A DNA stretch of 64,000 nt. Origin: Charina bottae. Its lineage: Eukaryota; Chordata; Lepidosauria; Squamata; Charinaidae. Below are positions 12,680 to 35,284 of the stretch, in pieces. The DNA lies in assembly GCA_023362775.1 (NCBI GenBank), contig JALMGJ010000001.1, positions 96,461,501 to 96,525,500 of the forward strand. The letters run 5' to 3'. Numbering within the stretch: position 1 is the stretch's first letter; each line of letters starts with the position of its first letter. The notes under the pieces were generated by a model, which saw only the letters and a list, made by a program, of their open reading frames with translations, ran no database searches and was not told the DNA's origin. The translations under genes and the position numbers were made by a program.

Positions 12680-13445
12680 GGGCCGCCTCAGTCAGGATTC
12701 AGACCTGGACATGGGACAGGAGACAGTTTAGTCTTGCTAGCGGATGATCTTTGTTGGGACCTGGATGGGGTAATGCACCTGTCCTCATTCTTTTAGACTA
12801 CTTATAGTTTTCAATAGCATTGACCACTATATCCTGGACTGATTTTCAGAGTTTGGGATTGGAGGCACTGTTTTGGAGGGGTTCCTTCCTCAGTGGCTGG
12901 TTCCAGGTGGTGGTGGTAGGAGAGGAGAGATTGTCCGTGTGGCTCTTCCCTTGGAGTGTGCTGCATGGGTTGGTTCTCTCCCCTCTACTGTTTAAAAACT
13001 ACATGAAATGACTGGGTGAGGTCACCCACCATCAGGATGCAGTATCAGTGTGCTGATAATACTCAGCTTTACATCTCTACCCTGGGCCAAACTGGTCAGG
13101 CTATTGAGGTCTTGTCTTGGTGTCTGGAGGCTGAGGGTCGGGATGGTTCGCCACTTTTGGGAGGTGAGGATACTGAAGCACAGAGATGCTGCTTTTCTCT
13201 AGCAGTGCCAGCTCTCTGGAATGGCCCCCCACTTGACGTTATTTTAGCCCTGACTTTAGCTGCCTTCTGGAAGACAGAGCTTTCCAGAGGGCATTTGAGA
13301 CTTGACATCTGTTTTTCTTGATTTTTTAAAAAAAATCTACTTTGTGTGTTTTATGATTTTTGGATTTTACTGGATCATGGATGTTTCAATGTTCGCATTC
13401 TGATGAAACTACCAGGAATCCTGTGAGGTAAATGTAATAAATAAA
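12680..13445 (+). mobile_element. L2-like LINE, degenerate, internally deleted
   Basis: The conceptual sequence follows the RT domain of the copy at 61330-64000. In order it has a QSGFRPG-like motif (12690-12710), a decayed AFDTIDH-like segment (about 12815), a GVLHGLVLSPLLF-like motif (12955-12990) and a YADDTQLY equivalent (about 13050, with CADNTQLYIS readable). It then jumps near 13140 to the 3' coding end (ALWNGPP, 13210-13230) and an (AATAA)-type tail at 13436-13445. It is full of stops and frameshifts. Confidence 0.8.
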
Positions 13446-14180
13446 TTCATAGATATACATGCACATTTAGAAATAATAGACCACCCTGGATAAGTATTAT
13501 GCATAATCACCCTGTGCAATTTTATAAATCCCAGAGGATGTTAACCTCATGGTCAAATGCTCACCAACTAATCCACCCAAGAATACCTGTTAGAAAGTTA
13601 GATCTTACAACACTCCAAAATCCATAAAAGCAGGACACATCATTTGATACAAGATTATTGGCTTTTGTAGAGCACAGCCTCCATTTTGGTTAAAATGAGA
13701 AATTGTGTATGCCACATATTTAAATGATACTGACGGCAAAGTAAGCATCATAAAGTTGGATTGGACTTAAAAAAACTATTGTTTAATCTATAAAGCCCTG
13801 CATTTATTTGATAGAAGGTCAACAAAATGTCTCCAAGAAACTCAAATAAAGCATGAAAGCATTGTTTATTTCTAGCACATAAGGTTTGGAAGTAGACTGT
13901 CCCTAGTCATGGAGAATCTACATTACATTCATGCTGGATACATTTGCCTAAATTTTTTTAAAGCCATCCAAGTCTCAAAAACCTCCCTAAAGCTACTATT
14001 TTATGCATGAGAGTTAAATCCAAGATCAAGGAACTTATTCAAAGGTAATTACACATTTGTATGGGTTGGCTGCTATATTTGATGAGTGGTATAATAAAAA
14101 TGGAATATGCAAGACGCTAAATAGGATGCTTAGTGAATGGTTCAACATTGAGTACGGAGTAAGCAACAGATGATACAGTA
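13446..14180. other. Intergenic, nothing recognised
   Basis: AT-rich; no coding potential or repeat family recognised. Confidence 0.45.
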
Positions 14181-14183
14181 CAT

Positions 14184-14880
14184 GTTGTAAGGCACCAAAA
14201 CTTACCACGCGCCTCTTAGAGAAATACCAAGTACACAACTGAGACTTTGTAAAAGGAACAGCAGCAAATTTATTTGGCGCCAAGCAAGGTTGCTGGATGG
14301 CAGTCCCACAGGTGCCACGTGCAGGTGACCTCTGAGTGGAGCAGCCATCCCCAAGTACAGTAGAGCACAAACTTTTATACAAAATACAAGCAGGAAGTGA
14401 TGATGATGGTATGCCCATATGTGGGTGAGGTGTCCTCTGACCATTCCCTGGGATTGGTTAGCTTTTGGGGATCAGGGTCCCGCCCAGGGCTGAGGGATTC
14501 TGGGATCCGTCAGGTCATGAGGTGACGTGGGTTATTAACATAGTTACAAAAAGATGGGCCTGTGAACATTCACACCAATTGTTCTATGGGTTCATCCTGG
14601 AGGCTACAGATTAATACTTGCATCTTATACAGATAAGAGTAACGGTTTAGGAACATTCGGATTATGCAAGCAAAGTAAGTTACAAGAGGTCAAAATCATA
14701 AAATCACATCTTTGCACATTTACATCCTAGGAGGGAAATAAAGGATTTACTACACAATAGCCAGGTAAATATGTTAACTTGTCTCAGGAAGGGGATGCTG
14801 ACCAGATGGGTGGTCCCAGGCTGGTATGCATTCCTGAGAGAGGTAGAATTAGAATTAGTTTCAGAGCTTAACACCTAGCA
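14184..14880 (-). mobile_element. Probable solo LTR of an endogenous retrovirus-type element
   Basis: Read on the minus strand, a TATAAAAG box (around 14370) is followed about 100 nt later by AATAAA (around 14267) inside a GGCGCC context, then a U5-like stretch ending near TG/CA-type sequence at 14184. This spacing of TATA, short R and poly(A) signal is typical of an LTR. No internal gag, pol or env sequence lies beside it, so it would be a solo LTR. The outer (5') boundary and target duplication could not be fixed; a different promoter-containing repeat is possible. Confidence 0.45.
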
Positions 14881-15199
14881 CTTCCATGCAGCATTCCTTT
14901 GGGCCTTGCTGGCTCCCATCCCAAGGGTCACCCTTGGGTAACAGGTCTTTGGTTCAAGCACTAACTTTGGCTCTGTGGAGTTCTAACAGTGTTGCACTAT
15001 GGGGAGCATTACAGCATGGTGTTTTCCAAGCCAAACTCTGTGGCCCAAGTTTGCTTAGACCCTTTCAATGTGGCTGTTTAATGTATTTATGGATAAATGT
15101 GTTGATGTTTGAAGTGTTGAGGACAGGTAAATGTACGTGTACTTTGGAGATAGATGACGTCTTAACTGGGAATATGGTTTGCTGAGAAGTTGGAAAGAA

Positions 15200-15690
15200 G
15201 TATAATGCAAAGATACCCTGGAGAAGAAGCTGATGCTAGGGAAGGTAAAAAGGTAAAGGTTCCCCCCGCACATTTGTGCAGTCGTGTCCAACTCTAGGGG
15301 CCGGTGCTCATCTCCGTTTGTTAGCCGAAGAGCCAGCGTTGTCCGAAGACGCTTCCACGGTCATGTGGCCGCATGACGCGCGTGGAACGCTGTTACCTAC
15401 CCACCAAAGTGGTACCTATTCACCTACTTGCATTTGCATGCTTTCAAATTGCTAGGTTGGCAAGAGCTGGGGCTAGTGCGGGAGCTCACTCCGCACGCAG
15501 GGCTAGGGATTCGAACCTCCGAACTTGCGATCTTCCAATCGACAAGCCTGGCGTCTTACCCGCTGAGCCACCACGCCCCTTATGATGCTAGGGAAAGTGG
15601 AAGGCAAAAGGAAGAGGGGCCGACCAAGGGCAAGATGGATGGATAGTATTCTGGAGGTGACGGACTCAACCATAGGGGAGCTGGGCATGG
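15200..15690 (+). mobile_element. BovB 3' fragment split by a SINE
   Basis: 15211-15243 (ACCCTGGAGAAGAAGCTGATG) and 15583-15680 (GGAAGAGGGGCCGACCAAGG) are consecutive parts of the BovB C-terminal coding region, matching the antisense of 41440-41545. The interruption is the Sauria SINE at 15244-15582, with TGATGCTAGGGAA duplicated on each side. The fragment is truncated at both ends. Confidence 0.85.
15244..15582 (-). mobile_element. Sauria-type tRNA SINE nested in BovB
   Basis: Reverse-oriented SINE: an AAAGGTAAAGGTT tail at the left, GTCGTGTCC-type BovB-like tail core, and a tRNA-like head at the right (reverse complement carries a TGGCTCAGCGGG A box and a GGTTCGAATCC B box). The 13-bp target duplication TGATGCTAGGGAA lies at 15231-15243 and 15583-15595. 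Full length, about 339 bp. Confidence 0.92.
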
Positions 15691-15699
15691 GAATGCAGT

Positions 15700-16300
15700 G
15701 AACAATTGCAAGCCACATATAAATAGCAAACATTACAGCAAACTTGTTTACTAAGGATGGGGAAATTGATGGAAAAATGATGCGCAAATGCTGCAAAAAA
15801 GGTAGTGGGTCCTATGTGGTATGTTGCAAGGAATGAAGAGCACAATTTCTAACGTGAAAATGGCTGTGTACCCAAGAGACGAGAGAAGACCTATCTGCTC
15901 CACATCCCCCTCACTTTAGGCGGAAGGGGGATTCTCAGCAGGACTTCTTGTGATGTTTTTACGGGATAGACACATAATTGGGACAAAGCAGTGCCTAACG
16001 TACCCGGATTGCACCACTTGCCATGAAATATTTTTCAGGTTCGCATATTTTTAGGAAAAAAATAGTAGTATATGTTACCTTGCCAAAGTTAATTTCGAAT
16101 AATTTAAGTGACACACGAAATAGAATTAAAAAATGTTTAAATGCCTTTTCCCTTTTTCTAAAACAATTTAGTCCTTGTGAAAAACTCGCCGGGAGAAAAA
16201 GAAGTACTGTAGACAGTAAATAACTGTAAAGGGAGGTTTGATTTTGGCGCCAAGATCTCCCCCCCCCCAAAAAAAAACTTCGCGTGACTATGATCTGTAA
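15700..16300. other. Intergenic upstream of SUPT4H1, nothing recognised
   Basis: No repeat or gene recognised. It leads into the CpG-rich SUPT4H1 promoter. Confidence 0.4.
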
Positions 16301-16319
16301 AACCATCGCTCAGTTTCTA

Positions 16320-29105
<12,786 letters not shown>

Positions 29106-29385
29106 GAATATCTTGTTCCTCAAATCTTGTATCTTTCCAGCTTCCCTTTTTTGTAGACGCTGCCGTATGGACTATTCTAATGATGTGGAGGACAATCTCT
29201 GCATAGATTGGGCTTTTATTAAGGACTCAGGGGCTGCTTACTAGTGGCTCCATTTTTCTGGCCCTGGCTGCTGAGCTAGATGGTGGAGGGGGTTTTCCTG
29301 AAAGACTGAAGAAAGAGGTGCCAGCAATTCCCAAGTGTTTCTGTAAGCTGTTTTTAATAAAATTTGGTTATAGCACCAGAAATCT
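29106..29385 (+). terminator. SUPT4H1 3' UTR and poly(A) signal
   Basis: AATAAA at 29356-29361, 250 nt after the stop, in a TTTTTAATAAAATTTGG context. Cleavage is probably about 20 nt later. Confidence 0.8.
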
Positions 29386-29651
29386 GCGCTCTGGCTTTTG
29401 CTGTTACAAGTTTTCTGTCTTCCTGTAGTAGATAGAGGTGTTGTTGCCTGCCTGGACTCAATATGCAGGATTTACTCTGAGAGGAGTTATAATCTTATCT
29501 GTCTTTCAGGAAATATGTGATATTATTTCTGATTCAAGAAGACTTCCTTGTTGGTTAAATGTTTAAAGAAGCTTTTCCTCCCTGTGCCATATTTTTGCAG
29601 AAGATGTTTGCGCCAGAAAATTTCTGAACTCATTTTCCATATATATATAGA

Positions 29652-29654
29652 AGC

Positions 29655-29721
<67 letters not shown>

Positions 29722-30050
29722 ATCACATTTCTCCACCGCCCCTCTCAGCAAGCGACTGGGCGGTTTACAATCAAATTAAGTTAATAAAAGATTAAAATAT
29801 CATAAAAACAGATTCATTATAGAAATATAAATATAAAATCCAAGATGGTGAAACGGTCTCAATAAAATTTCCCAGGACCTCATCAAGGTGCCAAGCACCC
29901 CCATGATTGACTATCCCCCTTCCCACCCCAAACGAGGTGGCATAGCCAAGTCTTGTCTCCCTTTCGGAGTGCCTCACTTCGGGGGGTAACTTATTCCACA
30001 GGGCGGGGGCCACGGCAGAGAAGGCCCTCCTGGACGTAAATGCACTGAAC
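29652..30050 (-). mobile_element. L2/CR1-type LINE 3' end with (ATCT)n tail
   Basis: A pure (ATCT)n microsatellite (about 29654-29721) abuts CATTTCTCCACCGCCCCTCTC and GGGCGGTTTACAATCAAATT, the 3' UTR of the L2/CR1 type seen at 22335 and 57803. The minus-strand C-terminal coding motif FSAVAPALWNKLPPEVR is readable at 29980-30030. 5'-truncated. Confidence 0.85.
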
Positions 30051-30912
30051 CGTAAATTAACCAAATGGCTTGGGTTCAAACACCATACTAAGCCATAAAA
30101 AAAATATGTCTATCTCCCTATATGTCTGTCTAAAGGTTAACACTAGCCAAGAATACCATGTTGTATCAGTACAGCAACTAAGTTTGTAACAAACCTGTGT
30201 GAGCACTTCATGATCAGCTCCCGATTCACTGGGATTTTTGGCACCAAAACCTCCCTTCAATTATTGTTGGGACAATTATGGCAGGAGAGCTGCTCATGGA
30301 GACCATTTGTCGATATGCTGATTCTGATTGGGGTTCCATCCACATCTCTTCCATCACACCTCATCTGCCCCCAGCAGTCCACTATGGATCACTCGGTTCC
30401 TGTTGCCCTTAGCAGCAGGGACACCAGCAGTTTCATCAGGGGACCAGCTGGCTGGCAGAGATCAGGTTGCAGGTTGCCTGCTGCCATTTGTGTTTCGTTA
30501 CGATCATGATATAAGGAGGTAAGATTTTCCATGATGGGCTTTACACTATTTATTGCTGAGGGGTACAGGTTGCCTGCTGATATCCTAAAACATGGGTGTA
30601 AAACATCTTGCCAGTGCTGCACACAGTCTCTGAAAGCTTTATGTGTGGCTCCAGAGTCATAAGAAGTGCTATGAATTGTAAATTTTGGTGTGACACGGGG
30701 AAGAAATAAATATATTGGGAACAATAATATCAATGGCAATGTAATTTGCATTACATGAAATTAAAAAAAAATTTGTCCTCCATCCACTTCTGAGTCTTCA
30801 TTTCATCTGTTATTTGAAATTTGCTCACTGGCACGTTATTCAAAAGTGTATTTTTTTTATGTATAGTGATAACTTTCCTCTACATAGACAATAAAATACA
30901 AAAGAATTGGTT
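30051..30912. other. Intergenic, nothing recognised
   Basis: No gene or clear repeat family recognised. Confidence 0.4.
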
Positions 30913-30920
30913 GCCTAGGG

Positions 30921-31142
30921 CAGTGCTTTCTAAAGTGCTGCCGTTGGCGACACACCAACGGCGGGGGCAGGGGCGTGCACGGCAGCGGTGCAGGGGCGTG
31001 TGCGGCGGTGGCCTCTGATAAAATGTGGAAGCGCTGATGGCGCGCCGCTGCCGCCCCCACCATGGCCGCCCCTGCTGCCGCTTCCGGGTTGTTTGGCGAC
31101 ACACCAGACTCTATGTTGCGACACACAGTTTGGAAAGCTGTG
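30921..31142. mobile_element. GC-rich hAT-type MITE
   Basis: Starts CAGTGCTTTCTAAAGTG and ends TTTGGAAAGCTGTG, imperfect terminal inverted repeats of hAT type. The exact 8-bp target duplication GCCTAGGG lies at 30913-30920 and 31143-31150. The interior is a very GC-rich, partly repetitive insert (GGGGCGTG and GCGGCG units), in contrast to its AT-rich surroundings. Confidence 0.85.
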
Positions 31143-31622
31143 GCCTAGGGTATGCTAATAAAATATTTTAAATACTTTTGCTTCTTTCTTACCCACAAAA
31201 GATTATGTGGGATATCCAACCAAAATGTTACTTGATACTAGATCAAAACCAGACCGCTCGCTGGAAACATCAATCATGAAGCAAAAGATTAGATACCTTG
31301 GACACGAATCATTGGAGAAGACTCCACTGCTTTGAAAAATTGAAGACAGTGGGAAGAGGTTGACAGGAGACAGGATGTCTAAATACTATCACTGATGGTG
31401 ACAAACAAGCGTGAGCTTAAAACCTCAAGGAAGCAGCTACTGACAATCTACAAAAATGATGGTTTGTCATGTCATGAAGAAGTCACTGAACAACAGCAAG
31501 AGGATATGGGTGATACAGCTTGAAAGCCATTCTGTCTGCTGCTACATTTATACATTCACACTCAGCATCCTAGTCTGTAGCTTGAATCATGTCAACTGGA
31601 TTTCTATTTTCTCAGTGGAAAC

Positions 31623-31653
31623 GTTTCGCTCCTTATCCAAGGAGCTTCTTCAG
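31623..31653 (-). ncRNA. Hammerhead-ribozyme-like motif in Penelope-like LTR
   Basis: On the minus strand: CTGAAGA, one A, a perfect 7-bp stem GCTCCTT/AAGGAGC closed by GGAT, then GAAAC. CUGANGA and GAAA around a stem are the hammerhead core. The extra unpaired A before the stem and the unproven stems I and III make this hammerhead-like only. Confidence 0.4.
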
Positions 31654-31749
31654 TCTGAGCAAAGTTAGTAAGGGAATCCTAAATATGTTTCTAGGTAGCT
31701 GTGTGACCTTACCCCTGGGGCTAGGTCATGGTTATATTGAGATGTTATT

Positions 31750-32529
31750 TTAAGTCCTTTTATCATCTAAAGGAGGATCGTTAAGATCACCATGCTGCTG
31801 TTGAGCTTGTGAAATGGTCTTAATCTTCCTAGGCACAGAAGACAAAGCAGGAAGGAAAATAGGGGAAAGATTGTGCCTGAGGCCCCCACCTCTATTCAAG
31901 GAAGGATTTTCCAAGTTGGCATAAATGGATTCCTTGACCCCTCTCTCAAACCACCTATCTTCTCTGTCTAAAATGTGAACATTAATGTCCTCAAATGAGT
32001 GTCCTTTTTCCTTTAGATGAAGATAAACTGCTGACTCTGGTCCTGTGGTGTTACTTCTCCTGTGTTGGGCCATCCTCCTGTACAAAGGTGGTTTGGTTTC
32101 TCCAATGTAGAGTTCAGAGCACTCCTCACTGCACTGGATTGCATACACTACATTGCTTTTCTTGTGTTTTGGAGTTTGATCTTTGGGGTGTACAAGCCTC
32201 TGTCTCAGTGTGTTGGTGGGTTTGAAATATACAGGTATGTGGTGTTTGCCAAATATCCGTTTTATCTTTTCAGACACGCCAACCATGTAAGGAATGACCA
32301 GGTTCTTCCGTTTACTCTGAGTCTCAGCCCTATCTGTTGCTGTTTTAGGTCTGGTAGACTTAGATTTAGTGAAGGCCCAATTTGAATATCCACAGGCCTT
32401 CAGAGCTGTTCTCAGGTGCTGATTTTCATTCTTTATGGAATCCATGGAGGTGGGGTTGGTTTCTGCTCTGTGTGACAATGTCCTGATGACTCCTAGTTTG
32501 TGCTGCAGTGGATGGTGGGAGTCAAACAT
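31750..32529 (-). pseudogene. Penelope-like element ORF 3' part: GIY-YIG endonuclease
   Basis: An open frame of 259 codons forming the C-terminal part of a Penelope-like polyprotein (reverse transcriptase plus GIY-YIG nuclease). It starts inside the RT C-terminal region (MFDSHHPLQHKLGVIRTLSH). The linker RIFGKHHIPVYFKPTNTL leads to the endonuclease: VVY at residues 127-129, YIG at 141-143, Arg at 151-152, and KESIYA with a Glu at about 200, followed by the family hallmark PSLNRGGGLRHNLS. The RT catalytic part is absent (5' truncation), so it cannot retrotranspose by itself, although this portion is unbroken. A host GIY-YIG gene such as SLX1 is excluded by the RT linker and flanking repeats. 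Confidence 0.88.
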
Positions 32530-32799
32530 CAGATATTGATCTGTGTGTGTGGGTTTCCTGTAGATCCCTATTTCTAGCTTGCCACCGGTCCCAATGAGGA
32601 CTTCACAGTCTAGGAATGCCAGAAGATTAAGACCATTTCACTAGCTCAACAGCAGCATGGTAATCTTAACGATCCTCCTTTGGATGATAAAGGGACTTAG
32701 AAATAAACATCTCAAATAACCATGACCTAGGCCCAGGTGCAAGGTCACACAGCCACCCTAGAAACATATTTAAGGATTCCCTTACTAACTTTGCTCAGA

Positions 32800-32830
32800 C
32801 TGAAGAAGCTTCTTGGATAAGGAGCGAAAC
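32800..32830 (+). ncRNA. Hammerhead-ribozyme-like motif in inverted LTR copy
   Basis: CTGAAGA, an A, stem GCTTCTT/AAGGAGC (one G-U pair) closed by GGAT, then GAAAC. It is the inverted partner of the motif at 31623-31653. Stems I and III were not confirmed. Confidence 0.4.
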
Positions 32831-33128
32831 ATTTCCACTGAGAAAATAGAAATCCAGTTGACATGATTCAAGCTACAGACTGTTCCACCTGGATGACTGA
32901 GAACCTTCATTGACTCAGCATCCTAATTCTTTTTGGGATGAGCAACATTACAAAATGCAGAGAAAGACTAAGAACAGTAACCCAAAGAAATTGAAGGGCT
33001 GAGATAAGATGCAGCTGACTTTAGTTAACACTGCTTACTATACCTCTCTATACTTTTCTATCAATCGAAGATAATGTTTGTAGCTCAGGGTTGAACTGTG
33101 GAGTCATGAGCTTTGTTTTCTTGCAGAT

Positions 33129-33159
33129 GTTTCATTGCCAGGCTAGGCAACATCTTCAG
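33129..33159 (-). ncRNA. Hammerhead-ribozyme-like motif (second family)
   Basis: On the minus strand: CTGAAGA, TG, stem TTGCC/GGCAA with a six-base loop, T, GAAAC. Core-like strings surround a 5-bp stem, with unpaired bases next to the stem that a canonical hammerhead would not have. Confidence 0.3.
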
Positions 33160-34345
33160 TGCGAAAAGTGAGTGGGACTTGTTCTCTGTTTATATACCCT
33201 GGCTTGTCCTGCCTGTGTTGGTGGGGGTGTTGTACTCTCCTTGGCAGTTCCTTGATTGGGTTGTTGTTTGCTGCTTGGTTGATTGACTGAGTTAATAGTT
33301 CCTTGATTAGGGTCTATTGTGTTGTTTGATTGTTCCTCTGGTGCTAATCCTGGTGTTAATCTTTGCATATCTGGTTGTTGATTGCTGGCAAGGAGGTGTT
33401 CTGGTCTTCTGGCTTTCCATTGTAAGTATTCTATTGAAACTTTTCTATCTTTGTAAACCCTCCTTGCTTTCACTGCTTTTTGCTCTGTAAACTTCCTTCT
33501 TTTTGATGATCTCATTAACTCCATCCAGCCCCTTCTTCCATTTCCCCTTCTCTGCCTTCATATGTTTTTTTTGCAATTCAGTCTTCATTCTCTGCATGAC
33601 CAAACCCCCTTAACATGCAGTATCCTTTCATATTTGTTGGTCCCTTTTGGGTTCAATCCATATTCACTGAGCACCAAATTCATTCTTGTTTTACCCTGCA
33701 GGGAATAAGGAATAGGAAAGAGGAACGGAGGGCACTTCTTAAGCACTCCATTCCTATTGTATTCAATGTTTATGTTTCTCCTGACATACCCAACTCTCAC
33801 TTCCATGTAACAAAATGGGCAGGAGCATTCATATGCAGCCATTTTCACTTCTTTTGACATTAATCTCTTACAACAGATCAGGTAAGACTCACTACCTTTC
33901 TCCTAGCATTGCATGTCTCACTATTTCTATACAGTTTTCTAACTAGTAAACGTTCTACCAACATATGAAAATTCATCTATTTGCACCAGTATACTTTTTC
34001 ACCATTTTTGTATAACTTGCAATCATTAATTTTCCCTGCCAAACACAACTGGGCCTTTGATACATTACTTTTCAGATCCATCTTCTTCATTGCATCATAT
34101 AACATAAAATTGCTTCAGTTAATTTGGGTTTTTGGCCAACAACATAGCAACAGCTGTATACAAAATTACATGTACATACACATCCCCAACAAACAGACCT
34201 CTTTTGTTACCCCAATTATTCCTTATATGTCTATCCATGAATACGTTAAACAACCAAGAGCATTGTACATCCTTCTCTTATTCCATACTCAGTGCTAGAT
34301 TATTTGCAAAACATTCCATTCTTATGTATGCTTTACTTCCATTAG

Positions 34346-34672
34346 GGGGGGGGCGTGGTGGCTCAGCGGGTAAGACACCAGGCTTGTCAATCAGAAGATC
34401 ACAAGTTCGGAGGTTTGAATCCCTAGTCCCGCGTGACAGAGTGAGCTCCTGCACTTGCCCCAGCTCTTGCCAACCTTGCAATTCGAAAGCATGCAAATGC
34501 AAGTAGATGAATAGGTACCACTTCGGTGGGAAGGTAACAGCATTCTGTGCATGTCATGCCAGCCACATGACCCTGGAAGTGTCTTCGGACAATGCTGGCT
34601 CTTTGGCTAACAAACGGAGATGAGCACCGGCCCCTAGTCGGACACGACTGTGCAGGGGAAACCTTTACCTTT
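34346..34672 (+). mobile_element. Sauria-type tRNA SINE, full length
   Basis: tRNA-like head GGGGCGTGGTGGCTCAGCGG with A box (TGGCTCAGCGGG) and B box (GGTTTGAATCC), a central region, GTCGGACACGACTG, and an AAACCTTTACCTTTTT tail. It sits between the two arms of the second Penelope-like insertion. No clear target duplication. Confidence 0.9.
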
Positions 34673-34690
34673 TTATACATATAATTCAAG

Positions 34691-34812
34691 TTTTTGGATT
34701 TGACTTGGTTTAAGATGCTCACAGTTTCCCAGTTGAAACAACACATGGACAGACTTAACCATACTTTCAACTGGGAAACTGTGAGCATCTTAAACCAAGC
34801 CAAATCCAAAAA
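34691..34812. repeat. Near-perfect hairpin, arms 48 bp
   Basis: 34691-34738 and 34765-34812 are reverse complements with about one mismatch, separated by a 26-bp loop. The right arm is Penelope-like coding sequence (FNWETVSILNQ), so the left arm is an inverted duplication of it. Confidence 0.9.
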
Positions 34813-35157
34813 ATGCTAGAGAATTCCTGGAAGCTTGGCACTCAGACAAAGCAGCCATCAACAGACACATAGAGGTAAACAACATTTTCATACCATTCAT
34901 AAGAGACAATAGAAAAGCCAGAAGACCAGAACACCTCCTTGCCTGCAATCATCACCCAGATATTCAAAGATTAACACCAAGATTAGCACCAGAGGAACAA
35001 TTAAACAGCACAATATACCCTAATCAAGGAACTATCAACCAAGCAGCAAACAACAGCCCAATCAAGGAACTACCAAGGAGAGAACAACACCCCCACCAAC
35101 ACAAGCAGAACAAGCCAGGGTATATAAACAGAGAGCAAGTCCCACCCCCTTTTCTCA

Positions 35158-35188
35158 CTGAAGATGTTGCCTAGTCTGGCAATGAAAC
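35158..35188 (+). ncRNA. Hammerhead-ribozyme-like motif (second family)
   Basis: CTGAAGA, TG, stem TTGCC/GGCAA, T, GAAAC: the inverted counterpart of 33129-33159. Confidence 0.3.
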
Positions 35189-35284
35189 ATCTGCAAGAAA
35201 ACAACAAGGCTCAGAGAGCACCAAGGACTCCACAGTTCAACCCTGAGCTACAAATATTCTCTTCGATTGATTTACAGTATGGTT

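Larger units (their letters stand above)
31573..32912 (-). mobile_element. Penelope-like element with inverted terminal repeats
   Basis: A 13-bp target duplication ACTCAGCATCCTA flanks it (31560-31572 and 32913-32925). The left part (31573 to about 31835) and right part (about 32625-32885) are inverted copies of one another over roughly 260 bp. Between them, on the minus strand, is the 3' end of the element ORF, from the last part of the RT (a VYRKPTHTD-like segment near 32560) through a GIY-YIG endonuclease. An inverted partial LTR upstream of a 5'-truncated body is a known Penelope-like-element arrangement. Confidence 0.88.
33061..35276. mobile_element. Second Penelope-like insertion, long inverted arms
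   Basis: The left arm (33061 to about 33425, element on minus strand) and right arm (about 34905-35276, element on plus strand) are inverted copies. Both encode a KARRPEHLLA-like coding end followed by a non-coding tail with the GCAATGAAACATCTGC block, and the outer ends read TCAATCGAAGA. About 1.5 kb separate them and contain unassigned sequence plus a SINE. The right part also holds REFLEAWHSDKAAINRHIEV-type coding sequence (34816-34890). It is either one element with an inverted head or two nearby insertions; no clean target duplication was found. Confidence 0.7.

Noticed and set aside
31165..31335. Fragment resembling the BovB C-terminal 'KYFGH...LEKTLMLG' region
   Set aside because: Only a weak match (IRYLGHESLEKTPLL) over a few codons; too short to call an element.
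31750..32529. Host GIY-YIG nuclease gene
   Set aside because: It is joined to a Penelope-type RT end and lies between inverted terminal repeats and target duplications.
34346..34420. tRNA gene
   Set aside because: A and B boxes are present, but the sequence is the head of a repeated SINE with a 3' tail, and the cloverleaf is not kept.
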